Positions 45,844 through 57,162 of a stretch of 64,000 bases of DNA are shown here, piece by piece. The DNA lies in contig MU394091.1 in the NCBI GenBank assembly GCA_022578605.1, positions 1 to 64,000 on the forward strand, given 5' to 3'. Source of the stretch: Camillea tinctor (Eukaryota > Ascomycota > Sordariomycetes > Xylariales > Xylariaceae). Under the pieces are notes generated by a model, which did not search any database, was not told where the DNA came from, and was given only the letters and a program-made list of their open reading frames with translations. The translations under genes and the position numbers were made by a program. Each line of letters begins with the position of its first letter. Positions within the stretch are counted from its first letter, which is position 1.

Positions 45844-48225
45844 TTACTGGGGACCATTGTTATTGTTTACATGTCTCATCTTAGACTCTTTGAACAACTG
45901 TTCCTGCTCCTGCTGACGGCGGGCCGTGAACTCGTCGTACTTCTCCTGGCCTCCCATGGCTTCGATCAACTCCTTCTCAATCACTTTCCGTCGTGGCTTA
46001 GATGCCTTCCTGTTTCTAGGGGTTGCTTTCTTCTTCTCAACCTCTTGAACTTTGGGTACTGGCGTCTTCTTTTCTGCAGCCTGTTGACCTTGGGACTTCT
46101 CCTCTTCCTCAAGCTCTTCATTAAGAATAGCCTCAAGGTCAAAATCAGACTCGGTATCCGGATCATCTTCTGGAGATGAGGGAAACAATTTATCCGCACC
46201 TTCATCTTCTACATCCTGCCAGGTACCAATCTCCTGGGAGACGGGTTCAGACTCCTCGGGTTCTGCTGTTGCGTCGGTACGTGAAGAGGGTGGCATATCT
46301 TCACCCGAGGGCTGAGGATCATTGTGACCTACGTCCTCAGCAATGTCATTTGGAGGTAGATCATCATTCCCTACACTTTCCCCGACGATGTTATCAGCTC
46401 CCCCCAGCTCTTCACTTGGAATACCGAAGATTGGATCATCTTGGGGGATGAGATCCATTCCGAAAAGTGCTTCAGGCATTATCTCGCTAGGGGCCTGAAG
46501 ATCCCCGTCCAAGCAATCGGTAAAGGAGTCATGGCCAATATTGGCACTGCTATCAAATGACTCCTCCTCTGTTGCTTTGCCTTCAACTCCAGCAGCTTGA
46601 TCCACAATCCCACTGTTCTCACCAACAGGGGCATCGGGAGAAGCTACTGGAGCTTTGGGCTCGGCGGTTACGAAGCCGTTCATGGCCTGGGAATTAGCTC
46701 CCTCGTCGGAGGCCACAGGGGCTGCGGCCTGGTAGTTATCCAACGTGAAGTCCTCCTCGAGAAAGCGGGAGAAATCAAAGTCAGCGTCGGCCTCGCTGGA
46801 AGCATCGGCGGCATTGTGGATATTGGCACCATTCTCGGAGGCATCTATACGACCTTCGCGGACAGCCGGCTTCTGGGGTGCAGGACCTGCTCCATCAGGC
46901 TCGAGGTTGCATAACATTGGGATAACGAGAGTTACATCAACTTTGTTCATCTCCCCGCGAACGAAATCATCGTAATCTTGATACTTGTATTTCCTGGCCT
47001 CTAACTCCTCTCGAGACAGACGGAGTTTGTTTTTGGCTTTGGGATTATATACCCAGTCCGGAAACCGTGCCTTGTGCTCACGTTTCGCCATATCCCCAAG
47101 ATTTGTGAAAGGTTGTCGTATCGCGTCTGAAATATTTGCCCATACACTCGAGAGCTTTTTGGCTAAATATAAGTAGTTAGCATTATTATGGCTCTGAGGG
47201 CAGACAAGGATGAAGCCGAGAAGGAAGCGAGAGGAAATCAAGGGCAAGATATATATTTACTTACAGATATCACCAGTACTCAATCCTTTAGCTTTCACCT
47301 CTTCCTGGAGGTGCTGATTCATCCGGAGCTCATCGTTCATCCGGGTTCGGAAGAACACCCAACAGTTCCAGGGTCTTTTGATGGGGTCTTCACAATTAAC
47401 CTGTACAGGCGCCTCGTCACCTTGAGACTCCTAATCTCTAGGTGGCGATACGGATGGCGAAGCTTTGAATCTCTTCGATGGATTCTGTTCGCTTTCGTCG
47501 GATGCTTGCCGCTTTCTTTCTCTTCTACCGTTCTCAGGCCGGTACGCCCCAGGCCCATGAGGTATTTGGGGTGGCGTCTGAGACTGAGGCATCTGAAGCT
47601 GGGGCATCTGAAGCCGAGGCATCTGATGTGGCATCTGATGTGGCATCTGAGCCGGCATCTGGGGGGGCATTTGAGGGACAGCCTGCCTATATTGGGGTTG
47701 GGGATGAGGGGGGTTTTGTGAAAAGACGAGAGGCAATTCCGAAGCCATGTAACTAGGCTGATAGCTGCCGGCAAGCAGGCTCTGATGAGTTCCCAGAAGG
47801 ATCCCTGCCCGTGGGTGGCGGACCATGGCGTAATAGAGTTCGCCACCGAAGTAATTTCTGTAATTTACATGATCAGGATATATTTACGAAGTGATATTGA
47901 TCATAGGATGCCGTGGTTCATGTGTATAGTAATAAACAGAAAGTGAGATGGGACAAGTACAAGTGCAGAGGAAAGATATAAGAGACTGGGCATAATGGGC
48001 TTACCTAGCCAATGCGCATATCAAGGCAACTCCTGCAGGTGTAAATCCCTGCCACATGTTTAGCCGCACTCCAATGTAACGTCTCCTGCTAGTAACTTGA
48101 GACTTGAGTTCATTCCAGACCTGGATATAGTAATCCAAGTCCATTAGGTAAAAGCCCGGCAGAACCTGGTTGGGCTGTCCGGGGAAGGGGACGTTGTTGT
48201 TGTTGTTGTTGTTGAAACCGTTCAT
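45844..48225 (-). CDS. MAT1-2-1: HMG-box mating-type protein, MAT1-2-1-like
   Basis: Four-exon model: 48225-48005, 47857-47452, 47400-47265 and 47162-45844, 693 residues. The HMG box lies at about residues 216-290: IKRPWNCWVFFRTRMNDEL, then STGDI, then SKKLSSVWANISDAIRQPF and REHKARFPDWVYNP. The intron in the box (47163-47264) falls after the first base of a Ser codon, the position known from MAT1-2-1 genes. The N-terminus has an Asn run, a block around NMWQGFTPAGVALICALARN and a QMP/QMPH repeat. The tail of some 400 residues is acidic and ends basic. MAT1-2-1 is a transcription factor fixing mating identity. The second intron (47401-47451) is inferred; without it an in-frame TAG ends the protein before the box. 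The box is divergent (RPWNCW, not the usual RPPNAY), so a MAT1-1-3-type HMG protein is not excluded. Confidence 0.8.
47580..47675 (-). repeat. QMP/QMPH coding minisatellite in HMG gene
   Basis: Tandem, imperfect units of 12-15 nt encode repeated Gln-Met-Pro with His or Leu between residues about 135 and 170 of the MAT protein. It is likely to vary in length between strains. Confidence 0.8.
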
Positions 48226-51136
48226 GATGGAAGTTAATCGTGACGAAAATATTGGAGGAAGAAGATGGTGTGCGGGTTATAGAGGGTAAGATAACTCTTA
48301 AATGCACAGTGATGTCGAACGAGAGAGGTCAGGGTTTATAACCAGGGCGCACGGTAATAGCGGAATGGTAGAGTGTAAGTAGTGGGAAGATAGGTAAGTG
48401 TGTATATCTTTCGTAAAAGAGATCACAAGTGAAAAAAGGGGTAACAAGAAAGAATATCGGAGCTGAAGAGTAGACAGGTAAGCAGGTAGGTAGGTGTAGA
48501 CACAGGTGACGAGTGAGTGTCTTGTAGAAGTATGAATGAATGATCGAAGATCAGAAATAGAGGTTCAGAAATAGAACAAACGAATGGTCAGGCCAGTTGA
48601 AAGTGTTAGAGTTCTGTACTGAATATTCGTGTTGTGGGTAGAAAAAAAAAGAGAGAGGGAAGAAAATTGGTTGTGGGAGGAGAGGAATGGTAAATGGGTT
48701 TTTGACCTAGTGCAGGAAAAAAAACTATGGAAGGAGGTGAATGATGGCGGAGGAGGTTGGGGTGCTGATTGCTTGAGAGGTTCTAAGGAAAAAAGAAGAA
48801 AAGAAAAGAAAATGAAAAAACGACAATTTACCCCTCCGTGATAAGATGTATCTTTTTTTCAGTGCTGTCGTAGGTTGTTGTCGACAGTGATGTGATAGAG
48901 GGCATAAGTCAACTGTGTGCCGCCCCCTTTTGCGCATTGGTGCTGGGGCAACCAACTCTGCCACAGCCCAACAGCCCCTGTCCCCGACCAGCATCGTCAA
49001 CCCCATGGTAGAATACAAGGTAAAGCTATGTCGAGAAGTCTCGAGTATTTAAACTGTAGTAGGACTCCTAGAGGGTAGAGACTTTGGTGTCGATGATAAA
49101 GGTAGGAATGATTATCTTAAAGGATGGCTGTGCTCGCATCCCTTCTGACAGCATTTTAACATGATGTTCTCAAGACTTCGCAATAAACTTTTGTATTTTG
49201 AGAATGGAAAGTTAGAGTATCTGTGTATTTGCAAGTTCTGGTAACATTGCCAGCCTTGAAAACAAGATAACTAGTATCATGGATATTGCGGTTTTGTATA
49301 TAGGCAAGCTAGACTATATGGAGACCACAGAAATCCTCATCTAACAGATTATTCCATACATGTCTTATGGAATATTTAAGCCCTCCGGGGCCTAAGTGTC
49401 TAAGAAGCAGTTAGTATTCCGTCAAGATAAATACAGAGAAGGGAGAGAGACTTGTTATCCTGCTCACCAGAGTCTGATATTGGTAATAATACCAACAACC
49501 ACCAATAACTTTGAGAACTTCCCCTCATATTAGTTAGTAACTAAACAAAACAAATCGAAACCCTGAAGGAGAGATCGATCACCGTGATGTTGGGAACTGA
49601 ATAAGATATTGTACCTAATAGGTAGATGATTCTCTGGAGTTAGATTGACATGAAGGGATGGTAATACCTTATAAGCATTGCTTTGGCCAATAACCCCTAA
49701 CAGATACCCAACAGATTCTTCTCTAACCACTACCAGATGGTCCATTACAGAGAAACCCATGGTAACTCATCTCTAGACAGTAGACTCTAGAGGGGATGCT
49801 TATATGATAATACGATGATATGTAATAGGTGGACTCATGTGGCCGTATTGGCTACAGAACAAGATGATCATAACGAGGATGGGGAGAGAGGAGGGAGGGC
49901 TTACAGCCTACTTATATATATAGTCTCTCTCCAATATTTCATACATATAACAACCTCACCAAAGTCAATTAGATAGCAATCACCACGAAAAACAAGCCAC
50001 CGGGAATATTCAATTGTGTCTTGAAGTGTTTGTAAAGGGAGTGATATTGTAAGTCAGTTGGAGGAAGCCGGCTCTAAAGCCGTGAAAGGCCAGGATGAGC
50101 CCTGTGCTGGTGAAAAAGTCTCCTATTTAATAGGGGAAAGGGAACTTGGTTATGTGAATATTTTCTGCAGACATATTGTGTGCATTTAAGCACATGTGAT
50201 ATTGGCTGCAGACAGCATTTTAACAAAGGTACTTCCATCAGGAATTTGGCAAAGTACTTGTTTGCTATGATAGGTAGACCAACCCCCTGCGAAAAAAAGA
50301 GAGAAAGCAAACGCTGTGACTTCCTACTGTTCTGTCTGCAGTACCTAGTGTTAAGATAAGTTGCATAGGCCATCTGTAAAAAAGACTGCAGCTGGTGGCG
50401 AGTGGCAGTTAAACGTGGAATTTGAAGAAGGAGGTCCATTACCCCACCTAACCTAACCTAGGTTAGTTGTAATAACTTCCATCTCCTTCCCTCTCTAAGC
50501 ACCTCTCTCTACAAACTAATAAAACTGACCAACCATGGCCATATTCAACATACGGGGTTATATCTATGCTGCCCTTTCGTCCCCTTTACATGTATACATA
50601 TCCATATAAACCCAAAGAGTTATTAACAACCAATCTAGGAACCTAGCCAGCTAATACATGTCAATTAATTAGTTTTACCAAAGGGGGTAGATATGTACGC
50701 CAGTAATATACCATCTCTCCCTGTCTCTCCAAACAATCTACACTTCCATCAACAAACAATTGAAACACACAACCACAATGATCACCGCATAAATATTGTA
50801 TTGATATTAAATACCTGCATCCTACCGCCTTTACCTATACCATCATCTTCTCTCCCCCCCTTCTCTTCCTATTTTTTCTTCAAATGAGACAAAAAAAAAA
50901 GGGGGCTCCACTACGCACGTAAAACAACATCCCAACAACTCCTAATTCTTATCAAAAAGAAAAAGAAAAAGAAATGAGGAGTCTAGAGAAGGAGATGGGG
51001 AAAAAAGGAATTGAAACTAAGCACATATCAATATGTCAACAGAGTAGACCGGGGTAGTTCCCTCATGCTAGTAATTTGAGTATCGCCTTCATCTCCACCC
51101 GTGTCTGATTCCTACTCATCCTCCCTTGTAAGTGCT
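48226..51136. other. MAT idiomorph: region between HMG gene and SLA2
   Basis: 2.9 kb without a recognised gene. Two minus-strand frames are the only candidates: 49530-49760 (76 codons) and 50074-50439 (121 codons). Neither has a family motif and no convincing splice extension was found. No alpha-box-like sequence was seen. The first 600 bp are the promoter and leader of the HMG gene. The region near 50870-50960 is A-rich, close to the SLA2 3' end. Confidence 0.5.
50074..50439 (-). CDS. Candidate MAT-linked ORF, 121 aa
   Basis: An ATG-initiated frame of 121 codons in an AT-rich stretch of the idiomorph. The composition (Leu, Arg, Gln, Cys and His rich) does not resemble a known family, and no domain, signal peptide or membrane segment is clear. 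A strong pyrimidine tract followed by CGCAG occurs inside it (about 50289-50310), so it may also be part of a spliced transcript. MAT idiomorphs often carry small lineage-specific genes, which is the only reason to list it. A chance frame is equally likely. Confidence 0.2.
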   Translation of the reverse strand: MDLLLQIPRLTATRHQLQSFLQMAYATYLNTRYCRQNSRKSQRLLSLFFSQGVGLPIIANKYFAKFLMEVPLLKCCLQPISHVLKCTQYVCRKYSHNQVPFPLLNRRLFHQHRAHPGLSRL

Positions 51137-54100
51137 CTATTCTTCCTGGTATGAAATCTTGCGCATCTCTCCCAATCGGTGTCTCGCCGCCGAGAGCGCA
51201 TTTTCTAGTTGAAGAATTTCGACCTGTGTGGAAAATATATATTAGCATCGAGAACATATTGACTACTTGAAAAGGAAAGAAAACTTGGAAATGATATAGA
51301 GAATTTTCGAAGACCTACCTGTTGTTCCATTTCCCGGACTTTGAACTCGTGCGCACCGAGCTTCGAGTAGTCGACTGTGTCGTCCTCTTGGTTCCTGTCC
51401 TTGATCATGTTCTGTACCTGTCTCACCAGGGAGCGGCACGCGGCACCGACCGCTTTGCTGGCCTGCTCCAGGTTCTCCTGGCTCTTGCTCATGAAGCCAG
51501 CCTTGACACGGCTAGCGGCCACGAGCTGTGCTGTCGAGGCGGCCACGTTATTCGATGCCACAATCAGCTGCTCAGGGCTGTTGCGATTAGACAGGACACC
51601 ATCGGCGGTCTCGATAAGAGTATTGGTAGAGCTGGCGACAGCCTTAGCGGCCGAGATAAGACCCTCCGTCCATCGATTGTTCTTCTTGTAGAAAGCGGTT
51701 CTCGACGAAGATCCCCGGCCTGCCTGGACAATTTCCTGTTGTGTGGCGGTGGCGGCCTTGATAAGTTGTGCAATGGCTGTTGTGATCGCCATAGCAGCAT
51801 CCAAGATCGAGTCATGGACTTTAAGCTCGTATGTCGAATAGCCATCACGAGGCTTGTTCTTCAACTTGGCGAGACGAGCTGCCGCTGCCGCAATAGCATC
51901 GGCTGCCTTGCTAAGCTCGTTGTCGACAAGGTCGCCGAGATCGCCCTTGTTGTTAGTCAAGTGGCCGGCTGGGGCAAATGTTTCCACCAATTTGTTCAGT
52001 TTCTGTAGGTCCATCTGAACATCGTTGTTGCTGTTGATGACAACATCGGTCTTTTGAATGGGATCCATACCCTCCAGCCGGAAGCTTAGCAGTCCGCGGA
52101 AGAACTTCACAGCTGACTGGGCGGCCGTGCGCGCGCCATTCATGAGCTGGTCACCCTTCTTCTCGTCAGTAGCGAGGCGAGTAAGACCCTTCGTGTTGCT
52201 GCACACATCGGCTGTAGCGCCCGCGAAGACGCTGATCGCCTTGATCAGCTCAGCATGACTGCTATTGGGGCCATCGGCGATGAAGTTGTTGAATGCTGTC
52301 GCAAACTCCATAGCATTGGCAGAGGCCTTCTCAATTTGCGACAGCACATAGGTTGGCGACGCATTCTGGTTACCCGCCTGCATAGAGGAGTCCAGCTCAT
52401 ATAGCGCATCGTCCACACGGGCGACACCCGCCTGGAGCACGGAATCTATGATATCGTTGATTTTATCGAGGTTGGCCATGATTAGAGCATCGATCTGGCC
52501 ATCAAGGGCGTGATCTGTTTCGCCCTGGTTCTGCTTCAGTTCATTGAGCTCAATCAAGGTCTGGTCCATGCCAGCCTTGTAAACCTCGAGCTCTTCCTCT
52601 TTATCACGGAGGAGTTGCTCGAGATCCGAGCTGCCGTCACGCAGCTTCGCTTGGGCCTCCTCCAAGGCGCGGGACTTGGTGCGTAGAGCCTCCTCGAGAT
52701 CTGCCATCTCCCGGTTGTATTTGGAAAGCATGGATGATAGCTCGTTTCCTTTGCTGCGCTCGAGGTTATCGGCGCGGTCATGCGCCATGCGCAGTTCTCG
52801 CTTCAGCTTCTCGAGCTCATCCTTGTTACTGCCGGTCAACCGGTCTTTGTCGTGCATGGCTCGGTCTCGCTCTCGGATCATGTCTGCCAACTCTAGATTC
52901 TTCGTCTTAATCTCACGTTCAAGTTTCTCTCGCTTCTCGATAGCTTCCTGGGCCGAGGCAGCCTTCAACTGGACCGACTTGAATTTCTGGAGGAGATCTA
53001 GATGCTCGTGTCGCAATTGCGAATAAAGCTTAGCCAAAGCCTCGTACTTCGTCCGCCATGTGTTGACCTGCTCCTGGAGCGCTCGTATTTGGTCGTCTTT
53101 GCTGGTGACCTGCTGTCCGTAATTGTTATGGATCTGTGACAGTTCGCCCTCCAGGGCCTTCACTCGTTGGTCGTACTGCTGAAGCATCAGTTGGTCACGC
53201 TCGTATTGTGCCCGCGCGTTCAAATTCTCTTGTTCGAGCTCAGCCAGCCTTCCTTGCGTCTGCATTTGGTACTGCTGGTTGAGGAGGGCCTCCTGTTCCC
53301 GCCGCTGTTGCTCTGCCAAAAGTCGCTGTTGCTCCTCGAAGTCGCGCTGGGCCTGCAATTGGGCCTCCTGCTGTGCACGAAGAGCTGCTTGTTGACGCTC
53401 CTGCAACACCCTCTGCTGTTCCTCATATTCCCTGTTCTGCCGATCGATCTCATTCTGCCAGAACTCGGCAATTTCGTCGGGCTCTTCGCTCTTAGGCTGG
53501 CGTACAGGCGTGGGTTGACGTTCAATCTCTTGTTTAGGTCGGGCTGGTAGTGCGGGCGCATCGTCATCCTCGGCAAGTAGATTAGGTGGATCCTGAGGTA
53601 GTTTCGGGATGGTGATCAGGCTTGTCAAGTACCGGAGGTTCGAGCATTCGTAGTAGAATTTGACCAATCGATAATGTTGTGCATCGTAGCGCTGTCTAAG
53701 TGGCTCCAATGCATCATTGTCACCAGTTGCTATAGGGATTGTCAGTTGAGCATCTAACACAAGTGATGGTGGACAACCTACTGCTATGCATGGCTCGTAG
53801 CATGCTCGTTATAAACTTGTAGATACCATAGCTCTCTGCCACGAGAGGTACAATGGCGGAAATCCTACACTCGTTGTTGCCGACATTTCGGAAGTGGGAG
53901 AAGATGAGTTTCTGGAACTGCTCGATCTTGTCCTGGAGGGACATGAGGTCGGTAATGGTCTCGTAGCCTTCATTAGGATCATTAATGGCTTTCAAGCTAA
54001 TGTATTCTTCATACTCGAACGTTCCGTTAAATTCGGGGTGTTGCTGGTGGAAGGAAAGTTTTGCGAGCAGGAAGTAAACGTATTCTCGAATCAGGGGGCC

Positions 54101-54675
54101 GTAACCACGAACACCTTCACCGGCTAGTCCGCGATTCAAACTATCAATCCAAGCTCGATTCGCCATAGCCTCTCTCAGCGTCTGAGGGTGGCCTTCCTGC
54201 AGGACTCGGTGAATAGTGATTAAAGCCTTGAATGTCTGAACTTCGTCGGCGAGAATGGGTTGTCTAGCATAGAACATCTTGTTAGCCCCTCCACAACTTT
54301 GCACCTCCTCCCCTACCCCTATTCATTTTTTTGGGGGGGTACTCGTCCAACATACACTTTCATACCAGCCCAAAAGGACTGGGAGGACTTATGGTCCCAT
54401 GTGTAGACAATGCAACTTCGCACATGCTTGCGTTTGGGAGCGGTCTCGTCGGTATTAGTGGCTTTGCGGATGTTGATGGCAAGCTCGGCCTCGGATCTAT
54501 CGTATACAGGGTAAGTCCATGCCATGCCGGCGAAGCTCGTCATGTTGAGAAAGGAAACGAAGGGGCAGATAGTTCAAGTAAAGTACGGAGTAAAGTAAAG
54601 CAAAGTGCAGGGGAGCAGGGCAGGGCAAATGGGAAAAACGCACCTAGTATGATCCAAACTACGGATTGCTGCCAT
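51137..54675 (-). CDS. sla2: Cytoskeleton assembly control protein SLA2
   Basis: Five exons: 54675-54644, 54496-54356, 54263-53782, 53729-51319 and 51223-51137, giving 1050 residues. The short first exon encodes MAAIRSLDHTR and joins SEAELAINIRKATN, the expected start of the family; an ATG inside intron 1 that is in frame with exon 2 is a less likely start. The ANTH domain spans about residues 10-280, a long coiled coil about 330-620 (many Gln/Glu/Arg heptads), and the talin-like THATCH/I-LWEQ actin-binding domain the last 300 residues (AFYKKNNRWTEGLISAAKAV, NNVAASTAQLVAASRVKAG). SLA2/Hip1R links clathrin coats and PI(4,5)P2 membranes to actin. It is the second classical flank of MAT. Confidence 0.96.
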
Positions 54676-55612
54676 TGCAAGGACTAGGCGCCGGGAGAGG
54701 CACTCTCTCGTTGATGTGGCACAACCCGAAGCACTGCGTCACTTTGAGTCGGGAAAGAGCTTCGTTGCAAATTACAAGCTGTTCAGCGACAGCACATCCT
54801 ACCAAAGACCACGGTTCAGGGGGGTTTGGAGGGGAGGGGGGGATGTGATTTTGGAAGAAGTGGTCAATATTTCTTCTTGTTAAATAACACACTTGAGAAA
54901 AGAGAAGAGTCAAGTGAAATATTTCTTTTTTCTGAAAGATTATAATAACAATAAAAAAAGAGATAAAAAATAAAAAATAAAATAGAAAATAAAAGATTGG
55001 ATATGCCAAGATGGAGGGCAACGTCAGCTGTAAAAAGGTTGAGTTGCACAACGGGTATAGGAGGGAGAAGGGGGGAGGGGAGAGGGGAGGATGTTGTGTA
55101 TGAAGCTCTTAAAATGAAATAGTTTCTTTAGAGTTGCGCAATGCTGTTGAGGCTTGGACCAAGACATTGAAGGTTACTTACATAGGTAAGTTGGAGTGAC
55201 GCAGGGGGGCAAATGCACTAACCTAGGTTAACCTAATAAAGGTTATTAAATTTGGGAGGTGGACCTCCCTGTCTCTCCTCAGGCTGTTGGGCGGGAATAT
55301 TAACGGGCAGACGGGCATTTGACCGGCCTGCTAGAATTACTTGACACCTGATGGATCAAGTGACTAGGTTACTTATGTACCACTATGACGGAGCTCCCAC
55401 TATTCCATTAGTATTCCAAGTCACTTCAAATTAAATAACTACCTTAGGTAGGGGATATGGCCTTGTACCGCCTCATAAAATACTCTCTATCAAAACAGTA
55501 GGACCTGGCTGATGGTCAATTCTGACGATTGAGCCTTTTGGCTCCCTGAATCTACCTCGTTCAATCGAGGTTGTCTTATCACAGCTTGCAACATCCAGAC
55601 CCTCTTCCCAAC
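54676..55612. promoter_or_regulatory. Intergenic between divergent SLA2 and CIA30
   Basis: 937 bp holding both promoters. It includes an A/T-rich purine tract (54895-55000) and TAGGTAA-type motifs near 55175-55250 and 55437-55455. The 130-codon minus-strand frame here is translated low-complexity sequence. No gene seen. Confidence 0.5.
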
Positions 55613-56581
55613 ATGCGCGCCACCACAGCATGCCTATACAAGGGCTTTTGGGGCCGCAGTCTCGATGAATTCAAACGCCTCTCTAACATAGGTGAGTAAT
55701 TGACCTCGAGGGCCGAAGCCACTACTGCTCCATCCAAAAAGCATCGTTATCTACACCCATAAAACATCGCTAACAAGTACCTCACATTTTTCAAAATTTC
55801 AAACTCTACAGCTCTCAAACTCGAAGGCGTCAAGGGTCCCTCGGGTCCTTACCAGCTGCACAGCTTTCACGAGCCCGAATCCATAGGCGACTGTAAATAC
55901 ATGAGCGATGCCGACATTGGAGGTTATTCGGAGGCCACTCTCGAGTGGGCGCCGCCCTCGGCCGCCGAGGGGAACCCGCACGGCCACGCCGTCTTCCGGG
56001 GCACCATCTCGACCGCCCTGCCGCCGCACCGGCCCGACATAGAGCAGACGGGGTACGCAGCGTGGCGGACGCGCTCCCGGCCTCCCACGATATTCGGCAA
56101 GGCGCTGTGGGACATCGACATGTACTCGTATCTGGCGCTGCGGGTCAAGTCGGACGGGCGCAGCTACTTCGTCAACGTGCAGACAGAGTCGGTCGTGCCC
56201 ACCGACCTGCACCAGCACCGCCTGTTCTCCCGCCGCCCCGGCCAGTGGGAGACCCTGCTGATCGGGTGGAACGAGTTCGTGCGCACGAACCACGGCTTCG
56301 TCGTCGAGCCCCAGACCGAGATGCTGCGCCAGAAGGTCCGCACCATCGGCATCGGCCTGACCGACCGCGTCCCCGGCCCCTTCGAGCTGTGCATCGAGCG
56401 CATCTGGGCTACCAACGATAGCAGCGAGGGCGATTACCACATCGGATCCTCCGCCTCCGACACCAACGAGGCACAGCAACAGCGAGAACAAGAAAAAACA
56501 GAACGGCAGGCTAGGGAGCCCCATCCGAGGGAAGGACAGCTGCGGAATAAACAGGGACGGCACGTCACCTGGAATCAATGA
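55613..56581 (+). CDS. cia30: Complex I assembly factor CIA30 (NDUFAF1)
   Basis: Two exons, 55613-55691 and 55812-56581, joined across a 120-nt intron (GTGAGT donor, TACAG acceptor), give 282 residues. The N-terminus has FWGRSLDEFKRLSNIALKLE; the CIA30 domain follows with MSDADIGGYSEATLEW, FRGTISTALP, DIDMYSYLALRVKSDGRSYF, a GQWETLLIGWNEF block and a final GIGLTDRVPGPFELCIERIW. The last 50 residues are Gln/Arg/Glu-rich. The family assembles the membrane arm of NADH dehydrogenase in mitochondria. The central part (about 55940-56420) is much more GC-rich than its flanks. CIA30 has been reported near MAT in other Sordariomycetes (from memory). Confidence 0.94.
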
Positions 56582-57162
56582 ATAAAATAAAAAAAAAGGG
56601 GGAGGGGGGGGGTGGGAGAGGAAAAGCAACTATCGAGCGAGACTCTTCAGAAAAAAGAAAATGCAACGTCCGCATACACACACACACATACATCTAGTGT
56701 ACGAAATATTCGTATACCCCTCATCCTGTAAATATACACACAAACATGTCGATATAACCTCGCGAGGCAGTGATTCCCAAATCTCAATTGCATAACTAAA
56801 TCTGATGAGATTAGACGGGACAGGACAGGGCAGGGCAGGGCAGGTGACGGCTATATAGAACATTTCATTTATGCTTACCTAGGTACCTAGGCAGTATCAT
56901 CACCAGTTAAAATAGTAAATTGGTGATTTGGGGTCCTTTGTATCACGAAAAGTACCTAAATGTTTAAATACTACTATAAAGTGACGTTGGTACTTCCTTG
57001 CCCAGCACTTGAGGAAGTTCATGGTCTAAACCATAGAGAATCCTTCAGTCCCCCCCACCCCCTTTACACCCCCCATTGCCCATTACCTAGTATTCGTTAC
57101 ATCTTATGATACCTAGGTAGACAATCCCCTTTTGCTGACCAAATTAACTTCCCGCAATATTG
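56582..57162. other. Intergenic between convergent CIA30 and APC5
   Basis: 580 bp of 3' flanks. It contains a CA repeat near 56677-56690, a GGGCA repeat near 56825-56842 and a palindrome-rich TACCTAGGTACCTAGG at 56877-56892. No gene. Confidence 0.6.

Noticed and set aside
47431..47433. HMG gene as a pseudogene because of the in-frame TAG
   Set aside because: A 51-nt intron with acceptable splice sites removes the stop in frame, and the remaining exons keep frame over 693 codons. Kept open as an alternative in the findings.
54319..54543. Alternative SLA2 start inside intron 1 (MTSFAGMAWTYP...)
   Set aside because: The spliced start MAAIRSLDHTR-SEAELAINIRK fits the family better and has GTGCGT...GATAG splice sites; the other start is retained only as a less likely option.
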